Below, piece after piece: positions 1 through 8,028 of a stretch of 64,000 nucleotides of DNA. Source of the stretch: Flavobacterium piscinae. Its GTDB lineage: Bacteria; Bacteroidota; Bacteroidia; Flavobacteriales; Flavobacteriaceae. The position numbers and the translations under genes are program-made. The stretch is from positions 1 through 64,000 of the forward strand of contig NZ_SBKQ01000010.1 of NCBI RefSeq assembly GCF_004122145.1, read 5' to 3'. The notes under the pieces are model-generated. The model ran no database searches. It was given only the letters and a program-made list of their open reading frames with translations, and was not told the DNA's origin. The first letter of the stretch is position 1. Every line of letters begins with the position of its first letter.

Positions 1-2
1 AT

Positions 3-548
3 GTGGTAGAAACTTCTGTACCGGCCGGAACTATTGTAGACAACATTTCTTTCCCTGATTTTGGTGGTTATTTAGAATTACCAAACTTAGATTTTACCTT
101 AGACGTTCGTGATGAAACAGGAACAGTTACCGTCGCTTCGTACCAAGCTCCATTGCAAACGTTAGGATTAGATGGTGCTGCCATTACTGTTGTAGCCAGT
201 GGATTTTTAGATCCATCACAAAATAGTAACGGACCTGCATTTGGTTTATGGGTGGCTCTTGCTTCCGGTGGTGATTTGATTCCACTGCCTGAAATCCCAC
301 TAAGTGTGGATAATTTTGATTTAAATTCAATTTCATTGTATCCAAATCCGGCAAGAGAAACAATCACTCTTTCTATTCCATTTGATTACAATAACTTCAA
401 AGCAACTATTTACGATTTGAGCGGAAGACAAGTAAAAACTGTTTCCAATCCAAATAATATTGACATAAGCGATTTAAATAGTGGTATGTATATTTTAAAT
501 ACAACCCTCAACGATCTTAGTTTTAATCAAAAGTTTGTGAAAAGCTAA
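3..548 (+). CDS. Secreted protein with DUF4397-like domain and type IX sorting signal (5' partial)
   Basis: This is the C-terminal part of a larger protein whose start lies left of the window; the reading frame is open to the window edge. About residues 5-100 resemble the DUF4397 repeat of surface proteins (pattern 'VVASGFLDP..NGPAFGLWVAL..GGDLIPLP'). The last 80 residues form a type A T9SS C-terminal domain: 'SLYPNPARETITLSI' followed by 'ATIYDLSGRQV' and a final '..NQKFVKS'. Known from the family: the domain directs export through the outer membrane by the type IX system and is normally cleaved. The protein is probably extracellular or cell-surface bound; its binding partner is unknown. Confidence 0.85.
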   Translation: MVETSVPAGTIVDNISFPDFGGYLELPNLDFTLDVRDETGTVTVASYQAPLQTLGLDGAAITVVASGFLDPSQNSNGPAFGLWVALASGGDLIPLPEIPLSVDNFDLNSISLYPNPARETITLSIPFDYNNFKATIYDLSGRQVKTVSNPNNIDISDLNSGMYILNTTLNDLSFNQKFVKS

Positions 549-572
549 GCATTTTTCAAACCAATAGTTATT

Positions 573-606
573 GAAGGGTCATCAGAAATGATGGCCTTTC
601 GATTTT
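573..606 (+). terminator. Rho-independent terminator after the secreted protein gene
   Basis: An 11-bp stem (GAAGGGTCATC at 573-583 pairing with GATGGCCTTTC at 590-600, two G-T wobbles) with a 6-nt loop is followed by GATTTTT. It lies 25 nt after the stop codon and may also serve the convergent hutH. Confidence 0.7.
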
Positions 607-622
607 TAAATAAAGTGTGGTT

Positions 623-2122
623 TTAATTTAACTCAATCTCAAAACTCCTCAAAAAAGCAATTGAGTTTTCAATATCATAATGCAAAATGCGGTCTTCTTT
701 GACAAATGGAACTTCCGTTCGATATGATTTCAAAAATTGCTCAATAAATTCACTGGATTTCAATGGTCTTCTAAACTCAATGGCTTGCGAAGCATTCATC
801 AATTCAATAGCCAAAATGCGTTCTAAATTTTCAATAATTTTCAAACATTTTGTCGCGGCATTCGCACCCATACTCACGTGATCTTCTTGTCCGTTACTGG
901 ATACAATGCTGTCAATACTGGCCGGAGTGGCTAATTGTTTGTTCTGACTTACGATGCTTGCAGCCGTATATTGCGGAATCATAAATCCGGAATTCAACCC
1001 CGGATTGTCTACTAAAAATGCAGGTAAACCACGAAGACCGGAAATTAATTGATAGGTTCTTCTTTCCGAAATACTTCCCAATTCCGCTAATGCTATTCCA
1101 AGAAAATCTAACGCTAGAGCCAACGGTTGTCCGTGGAAATTTCCACCGGAAACAATCGTATCTTCCCCAACAAAAATATTTGGATTATCCGTAACAGAAT
1201 TAATTTCGGTTCGAAAAACCCTTCGTACATAATCCATCGCATCCTTTGAAGCTCCGTGCACTTGCGGCATACATCGGAAAGAATACGGGTCTTGAACGTG
1301 CGTTTTCTTTTGATTGATGATTTGACTTCCTTCTAAAAAATCAATGATTCGTTGAGCGGTTTCAATTTGCCCTTTGTGCGGTCGAACCAAATGAATCAAC
1401 TCATTAAACGGATCAATTCGACCATCAAAACCTTCTAAAGAAATGGTACCGATTAAATCCGCTAAATAGCATAATTGATAGGATTTTAATAAAATATGAA
1501 CACCATAAGCACTCATGAACTGCGTGCCATTTAGCAATGCTAAACCTTCTTTGGATTGCAAAACGATAGGTTTCCAATTAAAATGAGCAAGTAGCTCTTT
1601 GGAATGGACTTTTTTACCTTCAAAATATACTTCTCCTTCTCCTAATAATGGCAAACTCAAGTGAGCTAACGGAGCCAAATCACCTGATGCACCTAAGGAA
1701 CCTTGCGTGTAAATCACGGGTAAAACATCATGATTAAAAAAAGCTATTAATCGTTCCACTGTTTCCAATTGAACGCCTGAATTTCCGTAACTCAACGATT
1801 GTATTTTAAGTAACAACATCAATTTTACGATTGCGTTTGGTACTTCCTCCCCTGTTCCACAGGCGTGCGATTTTACCAAGTTTTCTTGGAGTTGAGAAAG
1901 ATTTTCATTCGAAATTTTCACATTACATAATGACCCAAATCCGGTATTGATTCCGTAAATTGGATCGGTTTGTGATTGCATTTTTTTATCTAAATAATCA
2001 CGGCATTTTTGGATGTTGACTTTCGCTTCTTCCGATAAAGCCAACGATTTATTTTCAAGTAAAATTTGATTGATGGTTTCCAATGAAAGCACATCGGAAC
2101 TGATATAATGATAATGGTCCAT
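623..2122 (-). CDS. hutH: Histidine ammonia-lyase
   Basis: It deaminates L-histidine to urocanate, the first step of histidine catabolism, in the cytoplasm. The 499-residue protein has normal family length. The N-terminal 'YGINTGFGS' signature (residues 56-64) and the 'GSLGASGDLAPLA' segment are visible; Ala145-Ser146-Gly147 in it cyclise to the MIO electrophile. A Ser-His pair at residues 85-86 ('KSHACGTGE') is the selectivity motif expected for histidine rather than tyrosine or phenylalanine substrates. The other hut genes are not adjacent, so the gene stands alone here. The upstream region carries a 12-bp perfect palindrome of LacI/GalR type, which suggests repression by an unlinked regulator. 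A related aromatic ammonia-lyase remains a less likely alternative. Confidence 0.9.
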   Translation of the reverse strand: MDHYHYISSDVLSLETINQILLENKSLALSEEAKVNIQKCRDYLDKKMQSQTDPIYGINTGFGSLCNVKISNENLSQLQENLVKSHACGTGEEVPNAIVKLMLLLKIQSLSYGNSGVQLETVERLIAFFNHDVLPVIYTQGSLGASGDLAPLAHLSLPLLGEGEVYFEGKKVHSKELLAHFNWKPIVLQSKEGLALLNGTQFMSAYGVHILLKSYQLCYLADLIGTISLEGFDGRIDPFNELIHLVRPHKGQIETAQRIIDFLEGSQIINQKKTHVQDPYSFRCMPQVHGASKDAMDYVRRVFRTEINSVTDNPNIFVGEDTIVSGGNFHGQPLALALDFLGIALAELGSISERRTYQLISGLRGLPAFLVDNPGLNSGFMIPQYTAASIVSQNKQLATPASIDSIVSSNGQEDHVSMGANAATKCLKIIENLERILAIELMNASQAIEFRRPLKSSEFIEQFLKSYRTEVPFVKEDRILHYDIENSIAFLRSFEIELN

Positions 2123-2151
2123 TTATAGTTTGGTTGAGGCTCCAAAATTCC

Positions 2152-2163
2152 GCAAACGTTTGC
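2152..2163. promoter_or_regulatory. Candidate LacI/GalR-type operator upstream of hutH
   Basis: GCAAACGTTTGC is a perfect 12-bp palindrome with a central CG, the classic LacI-family operator form. On the minus strand it lies between a TTG and a -7-like GAATTTTG, spaced as a Bacteroidetes -33/-7 pair for hutH. It is also about 85 bp upstream of the divergent lipoprotein gene. No LacI-family gene is in the window, so the binding protein is unknown. Confidence 0.45.
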
Positions 2164-2245
2164 ATAAATGCAACACAATTGTGGTTTTTTTAATAACAAA
2201 ATGTGATTGAAATTGATTACATTTGATTATCTAAACAATTTTACA

Positions 2246-3625
2246 ATGAGAAAAATACTCTTTTTATTACTTTTTATTTGTTTCCTATCTTGTCAGGAAA
2301 AAGAAATAATCACCACCATATCCGGAACTATAAAAGATACAGAGGCAAAAGAAATGGAATTGGAAGGAATTAATTTTTCAAAGAAAATTCTGCTTCAAGC
2401 CAATGGTGCCTTTTCTGACACGTTGGATTTACCCTATGATGGAATGTACTATTTGATTCTAACAGATGAAAAATCATTTTATGTGTATCTGGAAAAAGGA
2501 TTTCAGCTTCAATTGGAAACTAATGCCGATGATTTCATCAATTCTTTGAAATATAGTGGTAGTGGAAAAGATGAAAACAATTACCTTGTTCAAAAAAATA
2601 AACTCATTGAATCCAAATACGGAGACCAAAGTAACTTTGAAAATGTTATGAAAATCTTCTCTGTTGAAGAAAACGTTTTTCTTGAAAACATAGAAAGTCT
2701 GAAAAAAAGTATGTTGGAAAAATTAGCTTCTTCCAATATAAAAAATGAAGTATTTCTCAACAATGAAAAAAAAGAAATTGAAATTTTAGCATTAAAATAT
2801 CAAGAACAATATGCCCCATATCATGGTTATTCTATCAATAATAGGGAATATAAAACCGGTGAAACATTTCCAAAAGCCGGAGATGATTATGATATGAATG
2901 ATGAAGAAACTTTCAAACATTCTTATTCGTATCGAACATTAATTGGTGGTATTTTTCAACGCATCATGTACGAGACGCCATCTGAAGACAAAACACCTTT
3001 TGATAAAGGACTAGGTAAACTCAATACTATTAAAAGTGAAATGATTCGTAGTGAATTAGTCAAAAACATGATGTATGAAATGAATCTTTCTGCTAAAAAT
3101 ATTGATTTGATTTACAAAGAGTTAATGAAACATTCTATTGACTCGGTCTTTAAAAAAGAAACTACCTTAAAATATGAAACCTTAAAAAAGTTAGTAAAAG
3201 GTTCGCCCTCACCTACTTTTGATTATGAAAACATCAATGGAGGAAAAACTTCCTTGGAAAGTTTGAAAGGTAAATTTGTTTACATAGACGTTTGGGCTAC
3301 TTGGTGCGGACCTTGTATTGGAGAAATCCCGGCTTTAAAAGAAGTTGAAAAAGAATACCACGGAAAAAACATCGAATTTGTTAGCATTTCCATTGATGAT
3401 AAAAAAGACCATGAAAAATGGAAAAAAATGGTGGCTGATAAAGAATTGAAAGGCATTCAATTGTTCGCTGATAACGACTGGAAATCTGATTTTGTAAAAA
3501 AATATGCGATTGATGGAATTCCAAGATTCATTCTTATCGATACCGAAGGTAAAATTGTCAATGCTGATGCTCCCAGACCCTCCGATACTAAATTAAAAGA
3601 AGTATTGACCGAACTTGGGTTATAG
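2246..3625 (+). CDS. TlpA-like thioredoxin-fold lipoprotein with N-terminal DUF4369-like domain
   Basis: This is a predicted periplasmic, membrane-anchored thiol-disulfide oxidoreductase. An in-frame ATG exists 39 nt upstream, but the ATG at 2246 gives a clean lipoprotein signal ('MRKILFLLLFICFLSC', lipidated Cys16), so I prefer it (459 aa). The N-terminal 100 residues resemble DUF4369 ('ISGTIKDTEAKEMELEG'). A helical middle region follows, and the last 135 residues are a TlpA/AhpC-TSA thioredoxin domain with WCGPC at 353-357 and a cis-Pro loop 'GIPRF'. Such multi-domain proteins are abundant in Bacteroidetes; their substrates are mostly unknown. The gene is divergent from hutH and probably monocistronic. 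Confidence 0.85.
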   Translation: MRKILFLLLFICFLSCQEKEIITTISGTIKDTEAKEMELEGINFSKKILLQANGAFSDTLDLPYDGMYYLILTDEKSFYVYLEKGFQLQLETNADDFINSLKYSGSGKDENNYLVQKNKLIESKYGDQSNFENVMKIFSVEENVFLENIESLKKSMLEKLASSNIKNEVFLNNEKKEIEILALKYQEQYAPYHGYSINNREYKTGETFPKAGDDYDMNDEETFKHSYSYRTLIGGIFQRIMYETPSEDKTPFDKGLGKLNTIKSEMIRSELVKNMMYEMNLSAKNIDLIYKELMKHSIDSVFKKETTLKYETLKKLVKGSPSPTFDYENINGGKTSLESLKGKFVYIDVWATWCGPCIGEIPALKEVEKEYHGKNIEFVSISIDDKKDHEKWKKMVADKELKGIQLFADNDWKSDFVKKYAIDGIPRFILIDTEGKIVNADAPRPSDTKLKEVLTELGL

Positions 3626-3663
3626 TGTAAATGATAATTTTTTTAAACCATTTAGCAATTAAG

Positions 3664-3720
3664 AACCATTAAAATTGTGCACGACTTAATGAACCTTAAT
3701 TTCTTAATGGTTTAATTTTT
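3664..3720. terminator. Possible bidirectional terminator between convergent genes
   Basis: An AACCATTAA / TTAATGGTT inverted repeat (3664-3672 and 3704-3712) brackets a TTAATGAACC-type inner repeat and is followed by a T-rich run. It sits between the convergent thioredoxin-like gene and nnr. The stem is AT-rich and the loop long, so confidence is modest. Confidence 0.4.
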
Positions 3721-3721
3721 T

Positions 3722-5218
3722 TTAATTTTTCAACTCCAAAAATACTTTTCCCAAATATTTGATAATATCAGAAGCAATAAAACCTTCATACCCCATATCG
3801 TTCATCGCAATATCAGCTGTTCGTCCGTGAAAATAAACGCCTAAAAAAGCTGCATCTACAGCCGAGTATCCCTGGGCTCTAAAACTCGTTATCATACCTG
3901 AAAGTACATCTCCACTTCCTCCGGTAGCAAGGGCCTGATTTCCTGATGAATTGACATATACATTTTTACCTTCAATAATTAATGTGTAAGCCCCTTTAAT
4001 TAAAATTACAAACTGATATTTTTGGGCTAATTGCCTCGTTTTTTCAATTTTTTCAAAATCGTCTTTCCAAGTGCCAATGAGTCGTTCTAATTCTCTGGGA
4101 TGAGGGGTTAAAATTGAATTTTTAGGAACTAATTCTAACCATTCCGGATGCTCTGAAAGAATATTTAAAGCATCAGCATCAACCACTAAAGGTGTTAAGT
4201 TGTTTTTTAAAAAATGATAAAAAGCTTCTTTTGTTTCGTTTTCTTGACCAATTCCCATTCCAATACCAATAGCTTTAGGTTGAATAGCAAAATTAATGTC
4301 GGTAATTTTATAATTGTTTTCGTCGGCTATAACCATAGCCTCAGGTGTAGCTGTTTGCATAATTTCATACCCACATTTCGGAATAAATACGGTTGCTAAT
4401 CCACATCCTGATCGCAAAGCTGCTTGCGAAGCCAAAACCATAGCTCCTATTTTTCCAAAACAACCTCCAATTAATAAAACATGTCCTTGTGTGCCTTTGT
4501 GTGAAAACTTTGAAATAGGTTTATATCGTCTTTTAATTTCATTTAAATCCGTGTAATAATAATTGGTTGGAATGGATTCAATGGATTTTTCATCTAATTG
4601 AATTGGTAACAAAACAATATTGTCAATATAATTTTCATTTTCAGGAAGATAAAAAGCCAGTTTAGGAAATTCAAATGTAAGCACTACATCAGAATGAATA
4701 GCTATCGTTGTTTTTTTATCCAAAAATAGTCCCGACGGAACATCAATGGATACTTTAAACGATTGATGATAATTTATTTTTTGAATCAGTTTTTGAATCC
4801 AACTTGCTAATTCTCTGGTTAATCCAATTCCGAAAATAGCATCTACTATAATGTGATTTTCACCAATATCAGGAAATTCAGAAGTTTCACTAATCACATC
4901 ATAGCTTAAGTTGCATTCCTTTAAACGACCAAGATTTGAATTAAAATCAACGGAGAAATTTTCGCTAAATGACACAACATACACATGAACCTCAAAATAA
5001 TTTTGTTTCAGCATTCGGGCTATCACTAAGCCATCTCCCCCATTGTTTCCCACACCACAAAAAATGTGATAAACTGTTTTTTTATCTTGAAAATGATTGA
5101 CTAACCATAAAAAGGCTTGCAAAGCGGCTCGTTCCATCAGTTCAAGAGAGGAAATTTGTTGTCGCTCAATTGTCAATTTATCAAGTTCTTTAATTTTTTC
5201 TGCTGTAAAAATTTTCAT
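3722..5218 (-). CDS. nnr: Bifunctional NAD(P)H-hydrate epimerase / ADP-dependent dehydratase
   Basis: It repairs damaged NAD(P)H: the N-terminal YjeF domain (about residues 1-210) epimerises R-NADHX to S-NADHX, and the C-terminal carbohydrate-kinase-like domain (about 225-490) dehydrates S-NADHX using ADP. The sequence shows 'GVGNNGGDGLVIARML' in the epimerase, and in the dehydratase 'HKGTQGHVLLIGG', 'LTPHPRELERL' and 'NQALATGGSGDVLSG', the phosphate-binding and catalytic segment. At 498 aa it has the normal fused length. It is a housekeeping gene divergent from the threonine operon, with about 90 bp between its start and the leader ATG. Confidence 0.92.
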   Translation of the reverse strand: MKIFTAEKIKELDKLTIERQQISSLELMERAALQAFLWLVNHFQDKKTVYHIFCGVGNNGGDGLVIARMLKQNYFEVHVYVVSFSENFSVDFNSNLGRLKECNLSYDVISETSEFPDIGENHIIVDAIFGIGLTRELASWIQKLIQKINYHQSFKVSIDVPSGLFLDKKTTIAIHSDVVLTFEFPKLAFYLPENENYIDNIVLLPIQLDEKSIESIPTNYYYTDLNEIKRRYKPISKFSHKGTQGHVLLIGGCFGKIGAMVLASQAALRSGCGLATVFIPKCGYEIMQTATPEAMVIADENNYKITDINFAIQPKAIGIGMGIGQENETKEAFYHFLKNNLTPLVVDADALNILSEHPEWLELVPKNSILTPHPRELERLIGTWKDDFEKIEKTRQLAQKYQFVILIKGAYTLIIEGKNVYVNSSGNQALATGGSGDVLSGMITSFRAQGYSAVDAAFLGVYFHGRTADIAMNDMGYEGFIASDIIKYLGKVFLELKN

Positions 5219-5292
5219 CTGATAGTAGAAAATTAAGTTTGTTGAGATATTCGTAAAAGTTTAAAAATCCTTTTTTCTTCACGTAAATTTAT

Positions 5293-5300
5293 TACATTTG
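5293..5300 (+). promoter_or_regulatory. -7 box of the threonine operon promoter
   Basis: TACATTTG matches the Bacteroidetes -7 consensus TAnnTTTG. It ends 6 nt before the leader peptide ATG at 5307, so the transcript should begin at or just before that ATG. No strong -33 TTTG is visible at the right spacing. Confidence 0.6.
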
Positions 5301-5306
5301 TTTCAG

Positions 5307-5411
5307 ATGAAATCACAAAAGAACATATTTTATTCAATTCTATCCTTCAATTTGTTGAACGGATATTCTTTTGGCACATCTTCTACGACTACAACCCCAT
5401 TCGGGGTATAA
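5307..5411 (+). CDS. thrL: Threonine operon leader peptide (attenuator), 34 aa
   Basis: A short open frame starts 182 nt upstream of thrA and encodes a peptide ending 'GYSFGTSSTTTTPFGV'. Five of its last eleven residues are threonine (positions 24 and 27-30, codons ACA, ACG, ACT, ACA, ACC). A GC-rich hairpin ACCCC-ATTC-GGGGT (5394-5407) overlaps the last codons, and weaker hairpins follow at 5430-5436 and 5438-5453. A regulatory codon run of the pathway product just before a structured region is the hallmark of ribosome-mediated attenuation; translation would stall when charged tRNA-Thr is scarce. The exact terminator is not obvious, because no U-run follows a strong stem, so the mechanism is inferred. 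The name follows enterobacterial thrL by function, not homology. Confidence 0.75.
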   Translation: MKSQKNIFYSILSFNLLNGYSFGTSSTTTTPFGV

Positions 5412-5488
5412 TTTACACATATCATCCTAAGCTATGCTTATTCGAAAGAATAAAATAAAATCTATGTATTCCATTAAAAATTAATCAA

Positions 5489-7936
5489 ATGAAGGTATTA
5501 AAATTCGGAGGAACTTCGGTTGCCAATGCTCAAAATATAAAGCTAGTACTCGAAATTGTTGAACAAAAATCAAAAGAAGATAAGCTCATTGTAGCTGTTT
5601 CCGCTTTTAGTGGCGTAACCGATTTATTATTATCTGCAGCCTCAAAAGCATCTTCCAAAGATAATTCGTATAGAGATGTCGTTTTGCAAATCGAGAAAAA
5701 ACATCTCGAAGCTATAAAAGAATTAATTCCGGCAAACGAACAAACGGCTTTGCTACATTATTGTAAAAAGAATATTTCGCTATTAGAAACTTTATTAGAT
5801 GGTTGTTATTTGTTAGGTGAATTAACCACCAGAACATCCGATATGATTGTCAGTTTTGGTGAACTACTTTCTTCCTACATCATTGCAGATGCGATGAAAC
5901 AAAAAGTGGTCAACAGCCAATTTAAAGACAGTCGTGAATTAATCAAAACCAATAATCACTTTGGAAAAGCCGAAGTTTATTTTGAAATTACAAACAAAAA
6001 TATCCGAAATTATTTTTCAGATAACGCTACACAAGTAACAGTAATTCCCGGATTTATTGCTTCCTCCATGAGTAACAACACCACAACTTTAGGTCGTGGG
6101 GGTTCCGATTACACTGCTGCCATTGTAGCCGCTGCATTACAAGTAAAAGAATTAGAGATTTGGACGGATGTAAATGGTATGTTTACGGCCAATCCTAAAA
6201 TCGTAAAACAAGCTCAACCCATTGAAAAAATAACCTACGAAGAGGCAATGGAATTGTCTCACTTTGGGGCAAAAGTGCTTTATCCGCCAACTATACAACC
6301 GGTTTTGAGCAAAAATATTCCGATTTGGATAAAAAATACCTTTGAACCGGAAGCTTATGGAACGTTTATTTCTTCAGAATCCAATCCAAGCGGAAATCCT
6401 ATAAAAGGAATATCACATATTGATAAAATAAGTTTAATAACCTTAGAAGGCTCCGGAATGGTAGGTGTTGCCGGTGTTTCAAAGCGTTTGTTCGAAGTGC
6501 TTTCTAATCATGTTATCAACGTTATTTTTATCACACAAGCTTCATCCGAACATTCCATTTGCATTGGGATTTTGAATGCAGAGGCTGATTTGGCTAAAAC
6601 ATCCATTGATAAAGTTTTTGAATTGGAAATTGCTCAACAAAAAATCAATCCGTGTGTGATTGAAAAAGATTTATGTATCGTAGCTTTGGTGGGCGAACAA
6701 ATGAAAAATCACCAAGGAATCAGTGGAAAAATGTTCAGCACGCTAGGCAAAAACAATGTAAATATTCGGGCCATTGCTCAAGGGGCTTCGGAACGCAATA
6801 TTTCTGTAGTGATCAATGAAAATGATGTCAAAAAAGCATTGAATACACTACACGAACGCTTTTTTGAAGAACAAACCAAGCAATTGAACTTATTTGTCAT
6901 GGGGGTTGGAAATGTAGGCGAAAAATTCATCGAACAAATTCACCAACAAAAGAAATTCCTAAAAGAAAATTTGAAGATTAATCTTCGGGTAATTGCCCTT
7001 TCCAATTCCAGAAAAATGGTTTTTGAAGAAGAAGGAATTGCCTTAAAAGATTGGAAAACAGCGTTAGAAAATGGTGAAAAGGCCTCTAAATCGGATTTTA
7101 TTGAAAAAACAAAATCCCTGAACCTTCGTAACAGTATATTTGTAGATATCACTGCCAATGCTGAAATTTCAAAAACCTACGAACAGTATCTTCGTAAAAA
7201 CATTGCAGTGGTAACGTGCAACAAAATTGCTTGTTCCTCTGAATATGAAAATTATCAAAATTTAAAACGCTTGTCGCGAAAATACAATGCTCCCTTTTTG
7301 TTTGAAACCAATGTGGGTGCAGGTTTACCCATTATTGATACGTTAAAACATTTGATAGCTTCCGGAGATCGAATCCATAAAATTCAAGCAGTTTTATCCG
7401 GAAGTTTAAACTTTATTTTTAATAATTTCAGTGAAACCTACAATTTTCATGATGTGGTGAAAGAAGCCGGCGTACAAGGTTTTACCGAACCCGATCCGAA
7501 AATTGATTTGAGTGGTGTGGATGTAGCACGTAAAATTTTGATTCTCATTCGCGAAAGCGGTTATCAAATGGAAATGGAAGACATTGAAAATGTTTCGTTT
7601 TTACCCAAAGAGTGTATGGAAACAACTAATAATGTTGACTTTTTTAAGTCCTTAACAAAACATGCAACTCATTTTGAAAACTTATTGAAAGAAGCAAAAG
7701 AAAAAGATTGTCGTTTGAAATTCGTTGCTAAATTCGATAACGGAAAAGCGGGTGTTGGTTTGCAATACATTCCAAAGGAAAGTCCGTTTTACAATTTGGA
7801 AGGAAAAGATAATATTGTGGAATTTTTCACCGATCGTTATGTCGATCAACCGTTAATCATCAAAGGAGCCGGTGCCGGTGCTGCAGTAACAGCTTCCGGA
7901 ATTTTTGCGGATGTGATACGGATTGGAAATGTTTAA
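5489..7936 (+). CDS. thrA: Bifunctional aspartokinase / homoserine dehydrogenase
   Basis: It catalyses the first and third steps from aspartate to homoserine, feeding threonine and methionine synthesis. The 815-residue fusion has the aspartokinase domain first ('MKVLKFGGTSVANAQNI', 'GRGGSDYTAAIVAAAL', 'WTDVNGMFTANP'), two ACT regulatory domains at about 310-460 ('SLITLEGSGMVGVAGV', 'IVALVGEQMKNHQGIS'), and an NAD(P)-binding homoserine dehydrogenase domain from about 465 ('FVMGVGNVGEKF', 'VVTCNKIA', 'VLSGSLNFIFNNF'). The length fits ThrA. It follows the threonine leader, so threonine-dependent attenuation is likely, and the ACT domains imply allosteric feedback. thrB lies 92 nt downstream, past a long hairpin. 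Confidence 0.95.
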   Translation: MKVLKFGGTSVANAQNIKLVLEIVEQKSKEDKLIVAVSAFSGVTDLLLSAASKASSKDNSYRDVVLQIEKKHLEAIKELIPANEQTALLHYCKKNISLLETLLDGCYLLGELTTRTSDMIVSFGELLSSYIIADAMKQKVVNSQFKDSRELIKTNNHFGKAEVYFEITNKNIRNYFSDNATQVTVIPGFIASSMSNNTTTLGRGGSDYTAAIVAAALQVKELEIWTDVNGMFTANPKIVKQAQPIEKITYEEAMELSHFGAKVLYPPTIQPVLSKNIPIWIKNTFEPEAYGTFISSESNPSGNPIKGISHIDKISLITLEGSGMVGVAGVSKRLFEVLSNHVINVIFITQASSEHSICIGILNAEADLAKTSIDKVFELEIAQQKINPCVIEKDLCIVALVGEQMKNHQGISGKMFSTLGKNNVNIRAIAQGASERNISVVINENDVKKALNTLHERFFEEQTKQLNLFVMGVGNVGEKFIEQIHQQKKFLKENLKINLRVIALSNSRKMVFEEEGIALKDWKTALENGEKASKSDFIEKTKSLNLRNSIFVDITANAEISKTYEQYLRKNIAVVTCNKIACSSEYENYQNLKRLSRKYNAPFLFETNVGAGLPIIDTLKHLIASGDRIHKIQAVLSGSLNFIFNNFSETYNFHDVVKEAGVQGFTEPDPKIDLSGVDVARKILILIRESGYQMEMEDIENVSFLPKECMETTNNVDFFKSLTKHATHFENLLKEAKEKDCRLKFVAKFDNGKAGVGLQYIPKESPFYNLEGKDNIVEFFTDRYVDQPLIIKGAGAGAAVTASGIFADVIRIGNV

Positions 7937-7955
7937 TTTAAGGTACTGAGCTTCT

Positions 7956-8020
7956 AAGGTTCTAAGGTTCTAAGTTACTAAGCAACCTCTGAACCTTAGA
8001 ATCTTAGAACTTAGAACCTT
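7956..8020. repeat. Long imperfect inverted repeat between thrA and thrB
   Basis: The left arm (7956-7982) and right arm (7995-8020) form an imperfect 26-bp stem. Both are built from the reiterated phrase TTCTAAG/CTTAGAA. With only 12 nt in the loop it should be a very stable RNA hairpin inside the thr operon mRNA. It could lower thrB expression relative to thrA or stabilise the upstream message. No U-run follows directly; TTTTAAAAAAA precedes the thrB ATG. Confidence 0.75.
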
Positions 8021-8028
8021 TTAAAAAA

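Noticed and set aside
5430..5453. A classical rho-independent attenuator after the threonine leader
   Set aside because: The hairpins TTATTC/GAATAA and AAGC/GCTT are weak and not followed by a T-run, so no terminator is annotated there.
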